Part shown: piece by piece, positions 1-6,971 of the stretch | How positions within the stretch are numbered: the first letter of the stretch is position 1 | Layout of the letters: every line of letters begins with the position of its first letter | Assembly: GCA_018714545.1 (NCBI GenBank) | Contig: DVNG01000011.1 | Location: forward strand, 1-38,243 | Direction of reading: 5' to 3' | From: Limousia pullorum | GTDB taxonomy: Bacteria > Bacillota > Clostridia > Oscillospirales > Acutalibacteraceae | DNA length: 38,243 nucleotides | Notes under the pieces: model-generated | What the model was told of the DNA's origin: nothing | The model's database searches: none | The model's input: only the letters and a program-made list of their open reading frames with translations | Program-made: the position numbers and the translations under genes

Positions 1-350
1 GTGCGGCGGGTAAAGGTTTGTTTTGGCGGTTGGATGGCTATTCTTACATTTAGGTGTATTTTGCAGGAAATATTTTGAAGTAAGATTGTTATACTGCCGT
101 AGAGGCGGATTATATATCCGCCCGGTCGCAGTGAGTGTTATTATAAAAATATAAGTTCGTTTATAATGATGAATTTCATAATAAGATGAACCATATTCAC
201 AAATTTAAAATATGGTTTAGGTTTGATTTAGTATTTAACATCATCTCCATAAACAGGCGTAATTTTATTATCTGCCATTGTATTACCGGGCGGATATATA
301 ATCCGCCCCTACGAGATATTTCTATAAAAGAAAAATAGGAGGAAGGTAAG
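1..350. other. Left-edge non-coding stretch
   Basis: No gene is supportable here. Reading frames that enter from the left edge on the plus strand close within about 80 bases and show no recognisable C-terminus, so a truncated upstream gene cannot be confirmed. The neighbour of a parC gene is often parE, but its usual end is not visible. The stretch holds the inverted repeat pair at 99-126 and 285-312 and, at 337-344, the ribosome binding site of the next gene. No convincing sigma-A promoter with both hexamers was found. Confidence 0.5.
99..312. repeat. Inverted pair of a 28-bp palindromic repeat (MITE/REP-like)
   Basis: Positions 99-126 and 285-312 are reverse complements with 27 of 28 bases matching; the only difference is at 103. 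Each arm is itself palindromic: GGCGGAT, TATAT, ATCCGCC. The arms enclose about 158 bp of AT-rich non-coding DNA, giving a 214-bp unit that ends 38 bp before the parC start codon. A related core recurs at 24301-24324. This fits a dispersed palindromic element or a non-autonomous mobile element. Target-site duplications were not evident, so mobility is inference. Confidence 0.75.
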
Positions 351-2603
351 TTGGCTTCACGAAAAAGAAGTTCAAATAAAGAAAATACGGAACGTATAAA
401 GGGCGTTATTGAGGGCGCAGGTATGGTTGTGGAACAGAAAATTGTTTCCACAATTCAGGAAAACTATATGCCCTACGCTATGAGCGTTATTCTGTCCCGT
501 GCAATTCCGGAAATAGACGGCTTTAAGCCTTCACATAGAAAACTGCTGTATACAATGTATAAAATGGGCTTGCTTACAGGAGCAAGAACAAAGTCCGCAA
601 ATATTGTTGGCGCTACAATGAAATTAAATCCCCACGGTGATGCGGCTATTTATGATACTATGGTGCGACTGTCCCGTGGTTATGAAGCTCTGCTTCATCC
701 CTATGTTGATTCAAAGGGTAACTTCGGTAAATTTTACAGCCGTGATATGGCATGGGCGGCTTCGAGATATACTGAAGCAAAGCTTGATGTGATATGCAAC
801 GAGCTTTTCCGTGATATAGATAAGGACGCAGTTGACTTTATGGACAACTACGACAATACAATGAAAGAGCCTACCCTTTTGCCGGCAACATTCCCGTCTG
901 TTTTGGTAAATGCAAATACGGGTATTGCGGTTGGTATGGCTTCAAGTATTTGTTCTTTTAACCTTAGAGAAATCTGTGAAACCACTGCCGCCCTCATAAA
1001 AGACCCTGACCACGATATAAAATCCACATTGCCGGCTCCTGACTTTATAGGCGCAGGACAGATTATCTATAACGAAAAGGCTATAGATGATATCTACAGA
1101 ACCGGTAAGGGAAGTATCAAGGTAAGATCAAAATATGAGTATGACAAAAGCGCAAACTGTATCGATATAACAGCTATACCGCCGACAACTACCTGTGAAG
1201 CTATAATCGAAAAGGTTATAGATTTGGTAAAGGGCGGAAAAGCTAAGGAAATTTCCGATATACGTGACGAAACAGGACGTGACGGTTTAAAAATTACCAT
1301 TGATTTGAAAAGGGGAGTTGACCCCGATAAGCTTATGGCAAAGCTTTTCAGATTTACAACCTTGGAGGACAGCTTTTCCTGTAATTTCAATGTGCTTATC
1401 GGTGGAGTTCCACGTGTGCTGGGCGTTAAGGATTTGCTTAATGAGTGGACGGCTTTCCGTATGGAATGTATAAGACGACGCACATATTTTGAACTTGGAA
1501 AGAAAACAGATAAGCTTCATCTTTTGAAAGGTCTTGAAGTAATTCTTCTTGATATCGACAAGGCTATAAAGATTGTAAGAGAAACAGAGGAAGAAAACGA
1601 GGTTGTGCCAAACCTTATGATTGGGTTCGGTATCGACCAAATTCAGGCGGAATATGTGGCGGAAATCAAGCTTCGCCATTTGAACCGTGAGTACATTTTG
1701 AAGAGAACCAAAGAGATTGAAGACCTTGAAAAGGAGATTGCTGAGCTTGAGTCAATTCTCAAAAGCAAGACAAAGATTAAAAACATAATCGTTAAAGAGC
1801 TTAAAGAGGTTGCGGATAAGTACGGCAAGCCAAGAAAGAGCCTTATAATCTATGAGGACGAAACAAATTATGTGGAAGAGGCTGAGGAAATTCCGGACTA
1901 TGCGGTAAACTTCTTCTTTACAAAAGAGGGATATTTCAAAAAAATAACCCCCTTTTCTCTGAGAATGAGCGGAGAGCAGAAGCTTAAAGAGGGCGACGAG
2001 ATTTCCGAGGTTATAGAGGGAACAAACGGCTGTGACCTTTTGTTCTTTACAAATAAATGTCAGGTGTATAAGGCGAAAGCCAACGACTTCGGCGATACAA
2101 AGGCAAGCGTTTTGGGCGAGTATATCCCTGCAAAGCTTTCTATGGACGAGGGCGAAACCGCTGTCAAGATGGTTGTAACAAAGGATTACAAGGGATTTTT
2201 GATTTTTGCCTATGAAAACGGCAAGCTGGGAAAGGTTCCCCTTGAGGGTTACGCCACAAAGACCAACAGAAAGAAGCTTGCAAACGCCTACAGCGACAAA
2301 GCGCCTCTTGCTGATATGGAATTTTTCATGGAAGAGGGAGAAATGCTTTTGGAGTCTTCTTCCGGCAGACTGCTTATAGTAAATACCGCAGATATTGCCC
2401 TTAAAACCTCAAGAACCACCCAGGGTGTTGCGGTTATGAAGCAGAAAAAGGGTCACAGACTTATGTCCGTTAAAAAGTATGAAGCCGGAACATTTAAAAA
2501 CGAAAAGCGTTTCAAAATAAAAACAATCCCCTCAATGGGAGCAATACCCACAGCGGAGGAACAGGGAGAACAGCTTTCCTTAGTTTCCGAGGCTGAAAAA
2601 TAA
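351..2603 (+). CDS. parC: DNA topoisomerase IV subunit A (ParC-type, GyrA/ParC family)
   Basis: This is the breakage-reunion subunit of a type IIA topoisomerase; with a ParE-type ATPase it decatenates and relaxes DNA. The TTG start is fixed by AGGAGGAA at 337-344. The N-terminal winged-helix/tower region contains the catalytic Arg139-Tyr140 in SRYTEAKL and the quinolone-site stretch NPHGDAAIYD. A coiled coil lies near residues 440-490, and a beta-pinwheel-like C-terminal domain follows. No GyrA box (QRRGGKG) is present, and the length of 750 aa is short for GyrA, so ParC is preferred. The residue equivalent to E. coli GyrA Ser83 is Ala98, and the Asp87 equivalent is Asp102. ParE is not in the window. 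Some pipelines would simply say gyrase subunit A. Confidence 0.9.
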   Translation: MASRKRSSNKENTERIKGVIEGAGMVVEQKIVSTIQENYMPYAMSVILSRAIPEIDGFKPSHRKLLYTMYKMGLLTGARTKSANIVGATMKLNPHGDAAIYDTMVRLSRGYEALLHPYVDSKGNFGKFYSRDMAWAASRYTEAKLDVICNELFRDIDKDAVDFMDNYDNTMKEPTLLPATFPSVLVNANTGIAVGMASSICSFNLREICETTAALIKDPDHDIKSTLPAPDFIGAGQIIYNEKAIDDIYRTGKGSIKVRSKYEYDKSANCIDITAIPPTTTCEAIIEKVIDLVKGGKAKEISDIRDETGRDGLKITIDLKRGVDPDKLMAKLFRFTTLEDSFSCNFNVLIGGVPRVLGVKDLLNEWTAFRMECIRRRTYFELGKKTDKLHLLKGLEVILLDIDKAIKIVRETEEENEVVPNLMIGFGIDQIQAEYVAEIKLRHLNREYILKRTKEIEDLEKEIAELESILKSKTKIKNIIVKELKEVADKYGKPRKSLIIYEDETNYVEEAEEIPDYAVNFFFTKEGYFKKITPFSLRMSGEQKLKEGDEISEVIEGTNGCDLLFFTNKCQVYKAKANDFGDTKASVLGEYIPAKLSMDEGETAVKMVVTKDYKGFLIFAYENGKLGKVPLEGYATKTNRKKLANAYSDKAPLADMEFFMEEGEMLLESSSGRLLIVNTADIALKTSRTTQGVAVMKQKKGHRLMSVKKYEAGTFKNEKRFKIKTIPSMGAIPTAEEQGEQLSLVSEAEK

Positions 2604-2619
2604 ATTTACTAAAAAAGAA

Positions 2620-2657
2620 CGCCTGCATCCGTAAAGGAGGCAGGCGCAGGTTTTATT
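2620..2657. terminator. Intrinsic terminator between convergent genes
   Basis: CGCCTGC at 2620-2626 pairs with GCAGGCG at 2640-2646, followed by a T-rich run on the plus strand. A-rich sequence before the left arm gives a T run on the minus strand. It can serve parC on the plus strand and the minus-strand gene ending at 2670. Confidence 0.75.
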
Positions 2658-2669
2658 TAGTGTTGTCTG

Positions 2670-3131
2670 TTATTTCGCTTTTCTGGCTATGTATCCAAAA
2701 GTAAAGGCTACTATCGTAAATATAATATCTAACAGACCTGCAATTTCGTCCTGTTTAAATATTATTACCAAGATGTACAAAGCAGATGCACAGACACAGA
2801 ATAATATGAATATTGGAACAGATATCTTTTTATCATTGTCTAAAGCGTCTTTTGAGGCATTGGAGTCGTACACAATGAGTTTCGGAATGGTTGTATGTTC
2901 ATCTTTGTCAAAAGCATATTTTGAGATTTTGCAGTGGTACATGAAGTAGAAAAGTACTATCAGCAGAGTATAGAATAAAGCTGCCAGGTGAAAGCTGAAA
3001 TGTGCCTCCGGTGGAGCATATTCATACCAATCTGTGATGTTAAATACAAGCAAAGAACCCGAAATTATAAAAAGATAGAAAAAAAATACTGCCGTTTTGT
3101 ATGCGGTAGGTTGTTTAACAGTTATAGCCAT
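2670..3131 (-). CDS. Hypothetical membrane protein, four predicted helices
   Basis: I do not recognise this family. The 153-aa product has four hydrophobic segments, two near the N-terminus (FFFYLFIISGSLLVF and LAALFYTLLIVLFYFMY) and two near the C-terminus (FILFCVCASALYILVII and DIIFTIVAFTFGYIA). A polar loop of about 40 residues, rich in Asp and Lys, separates the pairs. An upstream ATG at 3140 abuts the AGGAG site at 3141-3145 with no spacing. The ATG at 3131 has a 9-nt spacer and is preferred. It is monocistronic, converges with parC, and its base composition resembles its neighbours. Its function is unknown. Confidence 0.65.
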   Translation of the reverse strand: MAITVKQPTAYKTAVFFFYLFIISGSLLVFNITDWYEYAPPEAHFSFHLAALFYTLLIVLFYFMYHCKISKYAFDKDEHTTIPKLIVYDSNASKDALDNDKKISVPIFILFCVCASALYILVIIFKQDEIAGLLDIIFTIVAFTFGYIARKAK

Positions 3132-3361
3132 AAAAGACATCTCCTAATACTTATAATAATATTGTTTGTTTTTATAATTATATCATTTACATTAACTTAA
3201 ATCAATATGTTTTGTGAATTTTGGAAACAAAAAAATCTATGTATTTTTGTTTAAAAATAATAAAGTGTTTGTGTGGGTTTACAATTTTTGATATCAAGAT
3301 TGTTATATGTGACTAAAATGTTTTCGGGAAATCTTTTTTAGGATAAAATATTAAAAAATGC

Positions 3362-3390
3362 TTGAATTTACATCTATGATATGGTAAAAT
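3362..3390 (+). promoter_or_regulatory. Sigma-A promoter for secG
   Basis: TTGAAT at 3362-3367, a 17-bp spacer, then TAAAAT at 3385-3390 with an extended TGG just before it. It lies about 85 bp before the secG start. The rest of the 3141-3474 intergenic stretch is AT-rich and shows nothing else. Confidence 0.65.
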
Positions 3391-3474
3391 ACGATGTATG
3401 AATGTAGAAATATGCTTTGTGGGATTTCGGAGATATTTCCGCAAAGATAATTTGAATTGAAAGGACGAAAAAAA

Positions 3475-3723
3475 ATGTCAGGTTTGGAAATCGCATTAGG
3501 CGCTCTTCTTATTGTTTTTGCAATTATTATGATTATCGTAATCATTCTCCAGGAGGGCAACCAGCAGGGTATCGGTGTTGTTACAGGCGGCGCAGATTCT
3601 TTCTTCTCTAAGAACAAGGCTCGTTCAATCGACGCTTTCCTTTCACGCTGGACAAAGATTATTGCAATCGGCTTCGTTGTTTTTGTTGTTGCACTTAACA
3701 TTTTCATGTTCTTTGCAAAATAA
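3475..3723 (+). CDS. secG: Preprotein translocase subunit SecG
   Basis: This is a small integral membrane subunit of the SecYEG channel that assists SecA-driven export. The 82-aa product has two membrane helices, around residues 5-25 and 58-79, joined by the typical loop. LQEGNQQGIG follows the first helix and GGADSFFSKNKARS is family-typical. The frame stays open upstream to a TTG at 3457, but AAAGGA at 3460-3465 with a 9-nt spacer favours the ATG at 3475. It has its own promoter and terminator, so it appears monocistronic. Identification is firm from length and loop motifs. Confidence 0.95.
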   Translation: MSGLEIALGALLIVFAIIMIIVIILQEGNQQGIGVVTGGADSFFSKNKARSIDAFLSRWTKIIAIGFVVFVVALNIFMFFAK

Positions 3724-3729
3724 TCACAA

Positions 3730-3758
3730 GCATTATTGCCTTAATAAAAGCATAAAAT
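3730..3758 (+). promoter_or_regulatory. Possible sigma-E-type promoter for the bofA-like gene
   Basis: GCATTAT at 3730-3736, a 14-bp spacer, then CATAAAAT at 3751-3758 resembles the B. subtilis sigma-E consensus KMATATT-N14/15-CATACAHT. The -10 matches at seven of eight positions and the -35 at five of seven. BofA is a sigma-E gene in B. subtilis. It overlaps the start of the secG terminator, which makes it tentative. Confidence 0.35.
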
Positions 3759-3792
3759 TAACCGTCGGGTATACCGGCGGTTTATTTTTTTT
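3759..3792 (+). terminator. Intrinsic terminator after secG
   Basis: AACCGTCGG (from 3759) pairs with CCGGCGGTT, including one G-T pair, across a short loop; eight or more T follow within 3783-3792. It is well placed 35 bp after the secG stop. Confidence 0.85.
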
Positions 3793-3810
3793 GCGTATGG
3801 GGGCGAGTGT

Positions 3811-4074
3811 ATGAACACTGCTGTTGTAATTATGATTTTGCTTTGCACCGTGGTTTTATTCGGAATAATCAACGCTTTATTTCTAAAGAAAAAACCCCTT
3901 AAAACCGGATTTATGTACGTGCTTTTTGGAGTGGCTTCCTTGCTTGCGGTAAACCTTACTTCGGTTTATACAGGTATAAACCTACCCATAAGCTGTTGGT
4001 CACTTATAATATCCGGTGTTGGGGGAATTCCCGGCACAATACTTTTGTGCGTAATGCAGTTTATAATAGTTTGA
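3811..4074 (+). CDS. bofA: BofA-like pro-sigma-K processing regulator
   Basis: This 87-aa membrane protein resembles BofA, which in Bacillus holds the SpoIVFB protease inactive so that pro-sigma-K is processed only at the right stage of sporulation. Two or three hydrophobic segments are visible. The C-terminal half carries the family pattern: a VNL stretch, then LPISCWSLIISGVGGIPGT, close to the usual lpiN-x-xt-x-lisgilGipG. Length matches the family. A GGGGGCGAG stretch about 6 nt before ATG serves as a ribosome site. It follows the secG terminator and converges with the DUF4364 gene, with only 3 bp between stops. The spore role is inferred from the family. Confidence 0.75.
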   Translation: MNTAVVIMILLCTVVLFGIINALFLKKKPLKTGFMYVLFGVASLLAVNLTSVYTGINLPISCWSLIISGVGGIPGTILLCVMQFIIV

Positions 4075-4077
4075 ATT

Positions 4078-4686
4078 TTACAAAAGGCTTCCTATGTTGC
4101 TTAAAGCTTCGTCAATAAGGTCTTTGTTTCTGGTCATAAGGGCAACCATAACCTTGTAGACGGTTTCAGGACTTTTGTGGAAATTTTTTCTTACAAGACG
4201 AGCCTGGTTGATGTCCGGAACATAAAGCTGGAAATTCATAAGGTTCATATCGCCGCCGGATATGGAGCAGTTTACATAACATCCGTTTTCGGTCTGTGTT
4301 ATTGTAACCTTGTTTTCCTTTTCTATTCTCTGCTTTTCCAAAAGCTCTAATGTGCAGGCGTATGCCTTTTCCTTAACCGAATAGGCGAGATTATTTTCAA
4401 GCTGGTCGGCAATCATCATGCCGTCCTTTGTAAGCTCGAAAAGCTTTTCTCCTTTTTCACTTTTTTTAAGGTTGCCAAGCCTTACAAGGTCGTCAAAGCA
4501 GGAGCAGGTTTCAAAATAATTGGCGAGAGCTTTTTCTAAAATTGCGCTTACCACCAGCTCTTTACTCAAGGGCTTTTTGACCGCACGGAAAATATAACAG
4601 ATGAGCATTTTGATCTCTGTTTTTGTTCTCATACCGCCGGGGATTATTCCCTCGTCAAATGTGTCAAAAATATTATTTTGCGCCAT
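4078..4686 (-). CDS. DUF4364 family protein, probable winged-helix regulator
   Basis: The 202-aa product matches the clostridial DUF4364 family as I recall it. It starts with a segment about a FDEGIIPGGMRTKTEIKMLICYI helix, then PLSKELVVSAIL and a YFETCSCFDDLVRLGNL stretch. An ELTKDG turn near residue 90 is like the wing of PadR/winged-helix regulators, and a beta-rich C-terminal half follows. The frame extends upstream, but AAGAGG spaces 8 nt from the ATG at 4686 and only 2 nt from the next ATG, so the inner start is chosen. It is divergent from nfeD. Its targets are unknown and DNA binding is inference. Confidence 0.7.
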   Translation of the reverse strand: MAQNNIFDTFDEGIIPGGMRTKTEIKMLICYIFRAVKKPLSKELVVSAILEKALANYFETCSCFDDLVRLGNLKKSEKGEKLFELTKDGMMIADQLENNLAYSVKEKAYACTLELLEKQRIEKENKVTITQTENGCYVNCSISGGDMNLMNFQLYVPDINQARLVRKNFHKSPETVYKVMVALMTRNKDLIDEALSNIGSLL

Positions 4687-4719
4687 ATACATAACCTCTT
4701 TAGCTTTACTATGTTTATA

Positions 4720-4728
4720 ATTATAACA
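4720..4728 (-). promoter_or_regulatory. Extended -10 promoter of the DUF4364 gene
   Basis: Read on the minus strand, TGTTATAAT forms a full TGn-TATAAT extended -10, about 35 bp before the start codon. The -35 region is poor, as is common for extended -10 promoters. Confidence 0.5.
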
Positions 4729-4765
4729 CAAAATTTTCCTTTTGTGTAGGTTATTTTTAAATTAC

Positions 4766-4794
4766 TTGACTATTTTTAAGGTTTGTGATATCTT
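4766..4794 (+). promoter_or_regulatory. Sigma-A promoter for nfeD-SPFH
   Basis: TTGACT at 4766-4771, a 17-bp spacer, and TATCTT at 4789-4794, about 25 bp before the nfeD ATG. The region is shared with the divergent DUF4364 promoter. Confidence 0.6.
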
Positions 4795-4819
4795 ATGCAT
4801 TAAGAAGGGAGGCGCTTTT

Positions 4820-5251
4820 ATGGAGTATATGCCTTATATATGGATTGCAATAGCTCTTGTTATGGGAATAATCGAAGCATCCACCGCACAGCTTGTGTCT
4901 GTATGGTTTGTTATAGGCGGTTTGGCGGCGGCTGTAAGCTGTATTTTTACAGATAATGTATTTATACAGATAGCGGTTTTCTTGATTGTTTCCTTTGCAA
5001 GTCTTTTGGCAACAAGACCTTTCGTGAAAAAAATTACAAAATTCGGGAGAGTTAAAACAAATCTTGACTCTACAGTGGGAAAAACTGCGGTTGTCACCAG
5101 CGACATAGACAACAGAATGAGCCAGGGCGCCGTAACTGTAGGAGGAAAGGTTTGGACAGCACGTTCCGTTGACGGAAAGGTTATCCCGAAAAACAGCAGC
5201 GTAAAGGTTATTTCCATTGAAGGGGTCAAACTTATTGTAGAAAAAATCTAA
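4820..5251 (+). CDS. NfeD-like membrane protein
   Basis: NfeD proteins partner with SPFH/stomatin-like proteins in membrane microdomains. The 143-aa product is the short NfeD type without a protease domain. It has membrane helices near residues 7-27, 31-50 and 54-72, then a soluble OB-fold with GKTAVVTSDI and the G-x-V-x-V-x-G-x-x-W-T-A-R signature (GAVTVGGKVWTARS) that marks the family. AAGGGAGG at 4805-4812 with a 7-nt spacer sets the ATG at 4820; the upstream extension of the frame is discarded. The SPFH partner follows 32 bp later, almost certainly in the same transcript. Confidence 0.88.
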   Translation: MEYMPYIWIAIALVMGIIEASTAQLVSVWFVIGGLAAAVSCIFTDNVFIQIAVFLIVSFASLLATRPFVKKITKFGRVKTNLDSTVGKTAVVTSDIDNRMSQGAVTVGGKVWTARSVDGKVIPKNSSVKVISIEGVKLIVEKI

Positions 5252-5283
5252 GGCTTAAAGCCTTTAATGAGAGGAGTACTAAT

Positions 5284-6222
5284 ATGGAATTTTTTGAAGA
5301 GGTATTGCCAAACATGATGGGATTTTTGGTTCCGGCAATTATTGTGCTTATAGTTATAATCGTAGTTGTAAGAAACATCAGAATTGTTCCTCAGGCACAC
5401 GCCTATGTAATAGAGCGTCTCGGCGCATACTACACCACATGGGGAACAGGTCTGCACATAAAAATACCGATTGTAGACAGGGTTCATCAAAATGTTACCC
5501 TTAAAGAGCAGGTTGTGGACTTCCCGCCTCAGCCGGTTATCACAAGAGATAACGTAACAATGCAGATTGACACAGTTGTGTATTTTGAAATCACAGACCC
5601 TAAGCTTTACTGCTACGGTGTTGAAAGACCTATAAGCGCTATTGAAAATCTCACCGCCACAACACTTAGAAACATCATAGGCGATTTGGAGCTTGACAGC
5701 ACTTTGACATCAAGAGATACCATAAACGACAAGATAAGAATTATCCTTGACGAGGCTACAGACGCATGGGGCATTAAGGTTATCCGTGTTGAGCTTAAAA
5801 ACATTCTTCCGCCAAGAGAAATTCAGGACGCTATGGAAAAGCAGATGAAGGCAGAACGTGAAAGACGTGCAAGAATTCTCGACGCAGAGGGTGAAAAGAG
5901 AAGCCAGATTCTTGTTGCAGAAGGTATGAAGGAATCTGCAATCCTCAAGGCAGACGCTATTAAGGAGTCAAAGATAAGAGAGGCAGCCGGTGAGGCTGAA
6001 GCTATTTTGACTGTTCAGAAGGCTTATGCAGACGCTCTTAGAATGCTCAACGAGGCTAATCCTACAGACAAGGTTATCACACTTAAGAGCCTTGAGGCTT
6101 TCCAGAAAGCAGCAGACGGAAAAGCTACAAAGATTATTATTCCGTCAGAAATTCAGGGTATTGCCGGACTTGCCACATCTCTTAAAGAGGTTTGGAACAG
6201 CGACGCACCTGTTTCAAAGTAA
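5284..6222 (+). CDS. SPFH/Band 7 membrane scaffold protein (QmcA/stomatin-like)
   Basis: The protein is a stomatin-like membrane scaffold that forms oligomers and organises membrane domains, with NfeD as usual partner. Of 312 aa, residues 10-30 form one membrane helix. The SPFH domain runs from about 35 to 215 and includes VIERLGAYYTTWGTGLH and the PPQPVITRDNVTMQIDTVVYF stretch. A long charged coiled coil follows (DAMEKQMKAERERRA, then repeated AEG and ADAIKESK blocks). AGGAG at 5271-5275 precedes the ATG. The short IKIPIVDRV and YFEITDP elements are typical of the QmcA branch rather than HflK/HflC. The client process is not shown by the sequence. Confidence 0.9.
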   Translation: MEFFEEVLPNMMGFLVPAIIVLIVIIVVVRNIRIVPQAHAYVIERLGAYYTTWGTGLHIKIPIVDRVHQNVTLKEQVVDFPPQPVITRDNVTMQIDTVVYFEITDPKLYCYGVERPISAIENLTATTLRNIIGDLELDSTLTSRDTINDKIRIILDEATDAWGIKVIRVELKNILPPREIQDAMEKQMKAERERRARILDAEGEKRSQILVAEGMKESAILKADAIKESKIREAAGEAEAILTVQKAYADALRMLNEANPTDKVITLKSLEAFQKAADGKATKIIIPSEIQGIAGLATSLKEVWNSDAPVSK

Positions 6223-6290
6223 AAAAATAGGTTTTTTAAAGGAAATATACCCAATATATAGGAAAAAATCATTTTTCACAGGTATATCTA

Positions 6291-6319
6291 TTGAATTTTA
6301 ATCTGTTTTCACTTATAAT
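6291..6319 (+). promoter_or_regulatory. Sigma-A promoter of the purine operon
   Basis: TTGAAT at 6291-6296, a 17-bp spacer and a perfect TATAAT at 6314-6319. The predicted transcript begins near 6326, upstream of the hairpin at 6345, leaving a leader of about 92 nt before purE. Confidence 0.7.
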
Positions 6320-6344
6320 AAAATACAAGTAATGTTGTATGCTC

Positions 6345-6373
6345 AGGCTACGGTTTACCGTAGCCTTTTGCTT
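6345..6373 (+). terminator. Intrinsic terminator or leader attenuator before purE
   Basis: AGGCTACGG at 6345-6353 pairs perfectly with CCGTAGCCT at 6358-6366 around a TTTA loop, followed by TTTTGCTTT. It can end the SPFH transcript. It also lies downstream of the predicted purE promoter, so pur transcripts must pass it. Confidence 0.7.
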
Positions 6374-6417
6374 TAAGAGCCTACATTTTTGCGGATTAAA
6401 ACAAAGGAGAGATTGAC

Positions 6418-6915
6418 ATGAGAAAAGTTGCAGTAATCATGGGAAGCGACAGCGATTTCGGTGTTGTTTCAAAAGCCGTTAAGAAGTTAAAGGAATTTGG
6501 TGTTCCCTATGAGGTTCACGTAATGAGCGCACACCGCACACCTTTCCAGGCGGCTGAATTTGCTTCAAAGGCAAAGGAAAACGGCTTCGGCGTTATAATC
6601 GCAGCAGCAGGAATGGCTGCTCACCTTGCAGGCGTGCTTGCAGCACATACAACTCTTCCGGTTATCGGAATTCCGGTAAAATCAGCAAACTTTGACGGTT
6701 TGGACGCTTTGCTTGCCACCGTTCAGATGCCTACAGGTATCCCTGTTGCAACTGTTGCAGTTGACGGAGCAGGAAACGCAGGTATTCTGGCAGTTCAGAT
6801 GCTGGCTTTAAGCGACGATGAATTGGCTTCAAAGCTTGAAAACATGAAAAAGACAATGGAGCAGGAAGTTTTGGCAAAGGACGAGGCTTTGCAGGAAAAG
6901 GTTGCTCAGTTATAA
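6418..6915 (+). CDS. purE: 5-(carboxyamino)imidazole ribonucleotide mutase PurE
   Basis: PurE moves the carboxyl group of N5-CAIR to give CAIR in purine synthesis. The 165-aa product carries the family motifs: GSDSD at 9-13, SAHRTP at 37-42 and AAAGMAAHL at 62-70, all lining the active site. AAGGAGAG precedes the ATG with normal spacing. It is the first gene of a plus-strand operon with purM, purN, an IMP cyclohydrolase, an AICAR transformylase and purD. No purK, purC, purF, purL or purB is seen in the window, so those steps are encoded elsewhere. It looks like a class I PurE, which would normally need PurK. Confidence 0.96.
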   Translation: MRKVAVIMGSDSDFGVVSKAVKKLKEFGVPYEVHVMSAHRTPFQAAEFASKAKENGFGVIIAAAGMAAHLAGVLAAHTTLPVIGIPVKSANFDGLDALLATVQMPTGIPVATVAVDGAGNAGILAVQMLALSDDELASKLENMKKTMEQEVLAKDEALQEKVAQL

Positions 6916-6971
6916 TTTGTAAACAGTATATACTCAACTAATATAAAAAATAAAATACAGGAGTGTTTCGG

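Noticed and set aside
197..451. An 84-codon minus-strand frame at the left edge
   Set aside because: It runs through the repeat element and the parC start; no ribosome site and no recognisable protein features.
5248..5266. Short AAGGCTT/AAGCCTT dyad at the nfeD stop
   Set aside because: Almost no loop and no T run; it overlaps the stop codon. The nfeD and SPFH genes are better read as one unit.
6326..6417. Possible purine or PRPP riboswitch before purE
   Set aside because: The leader is too short and none of the conserved core stretches of these riboswitches was seen; only the simple hairpin is present.
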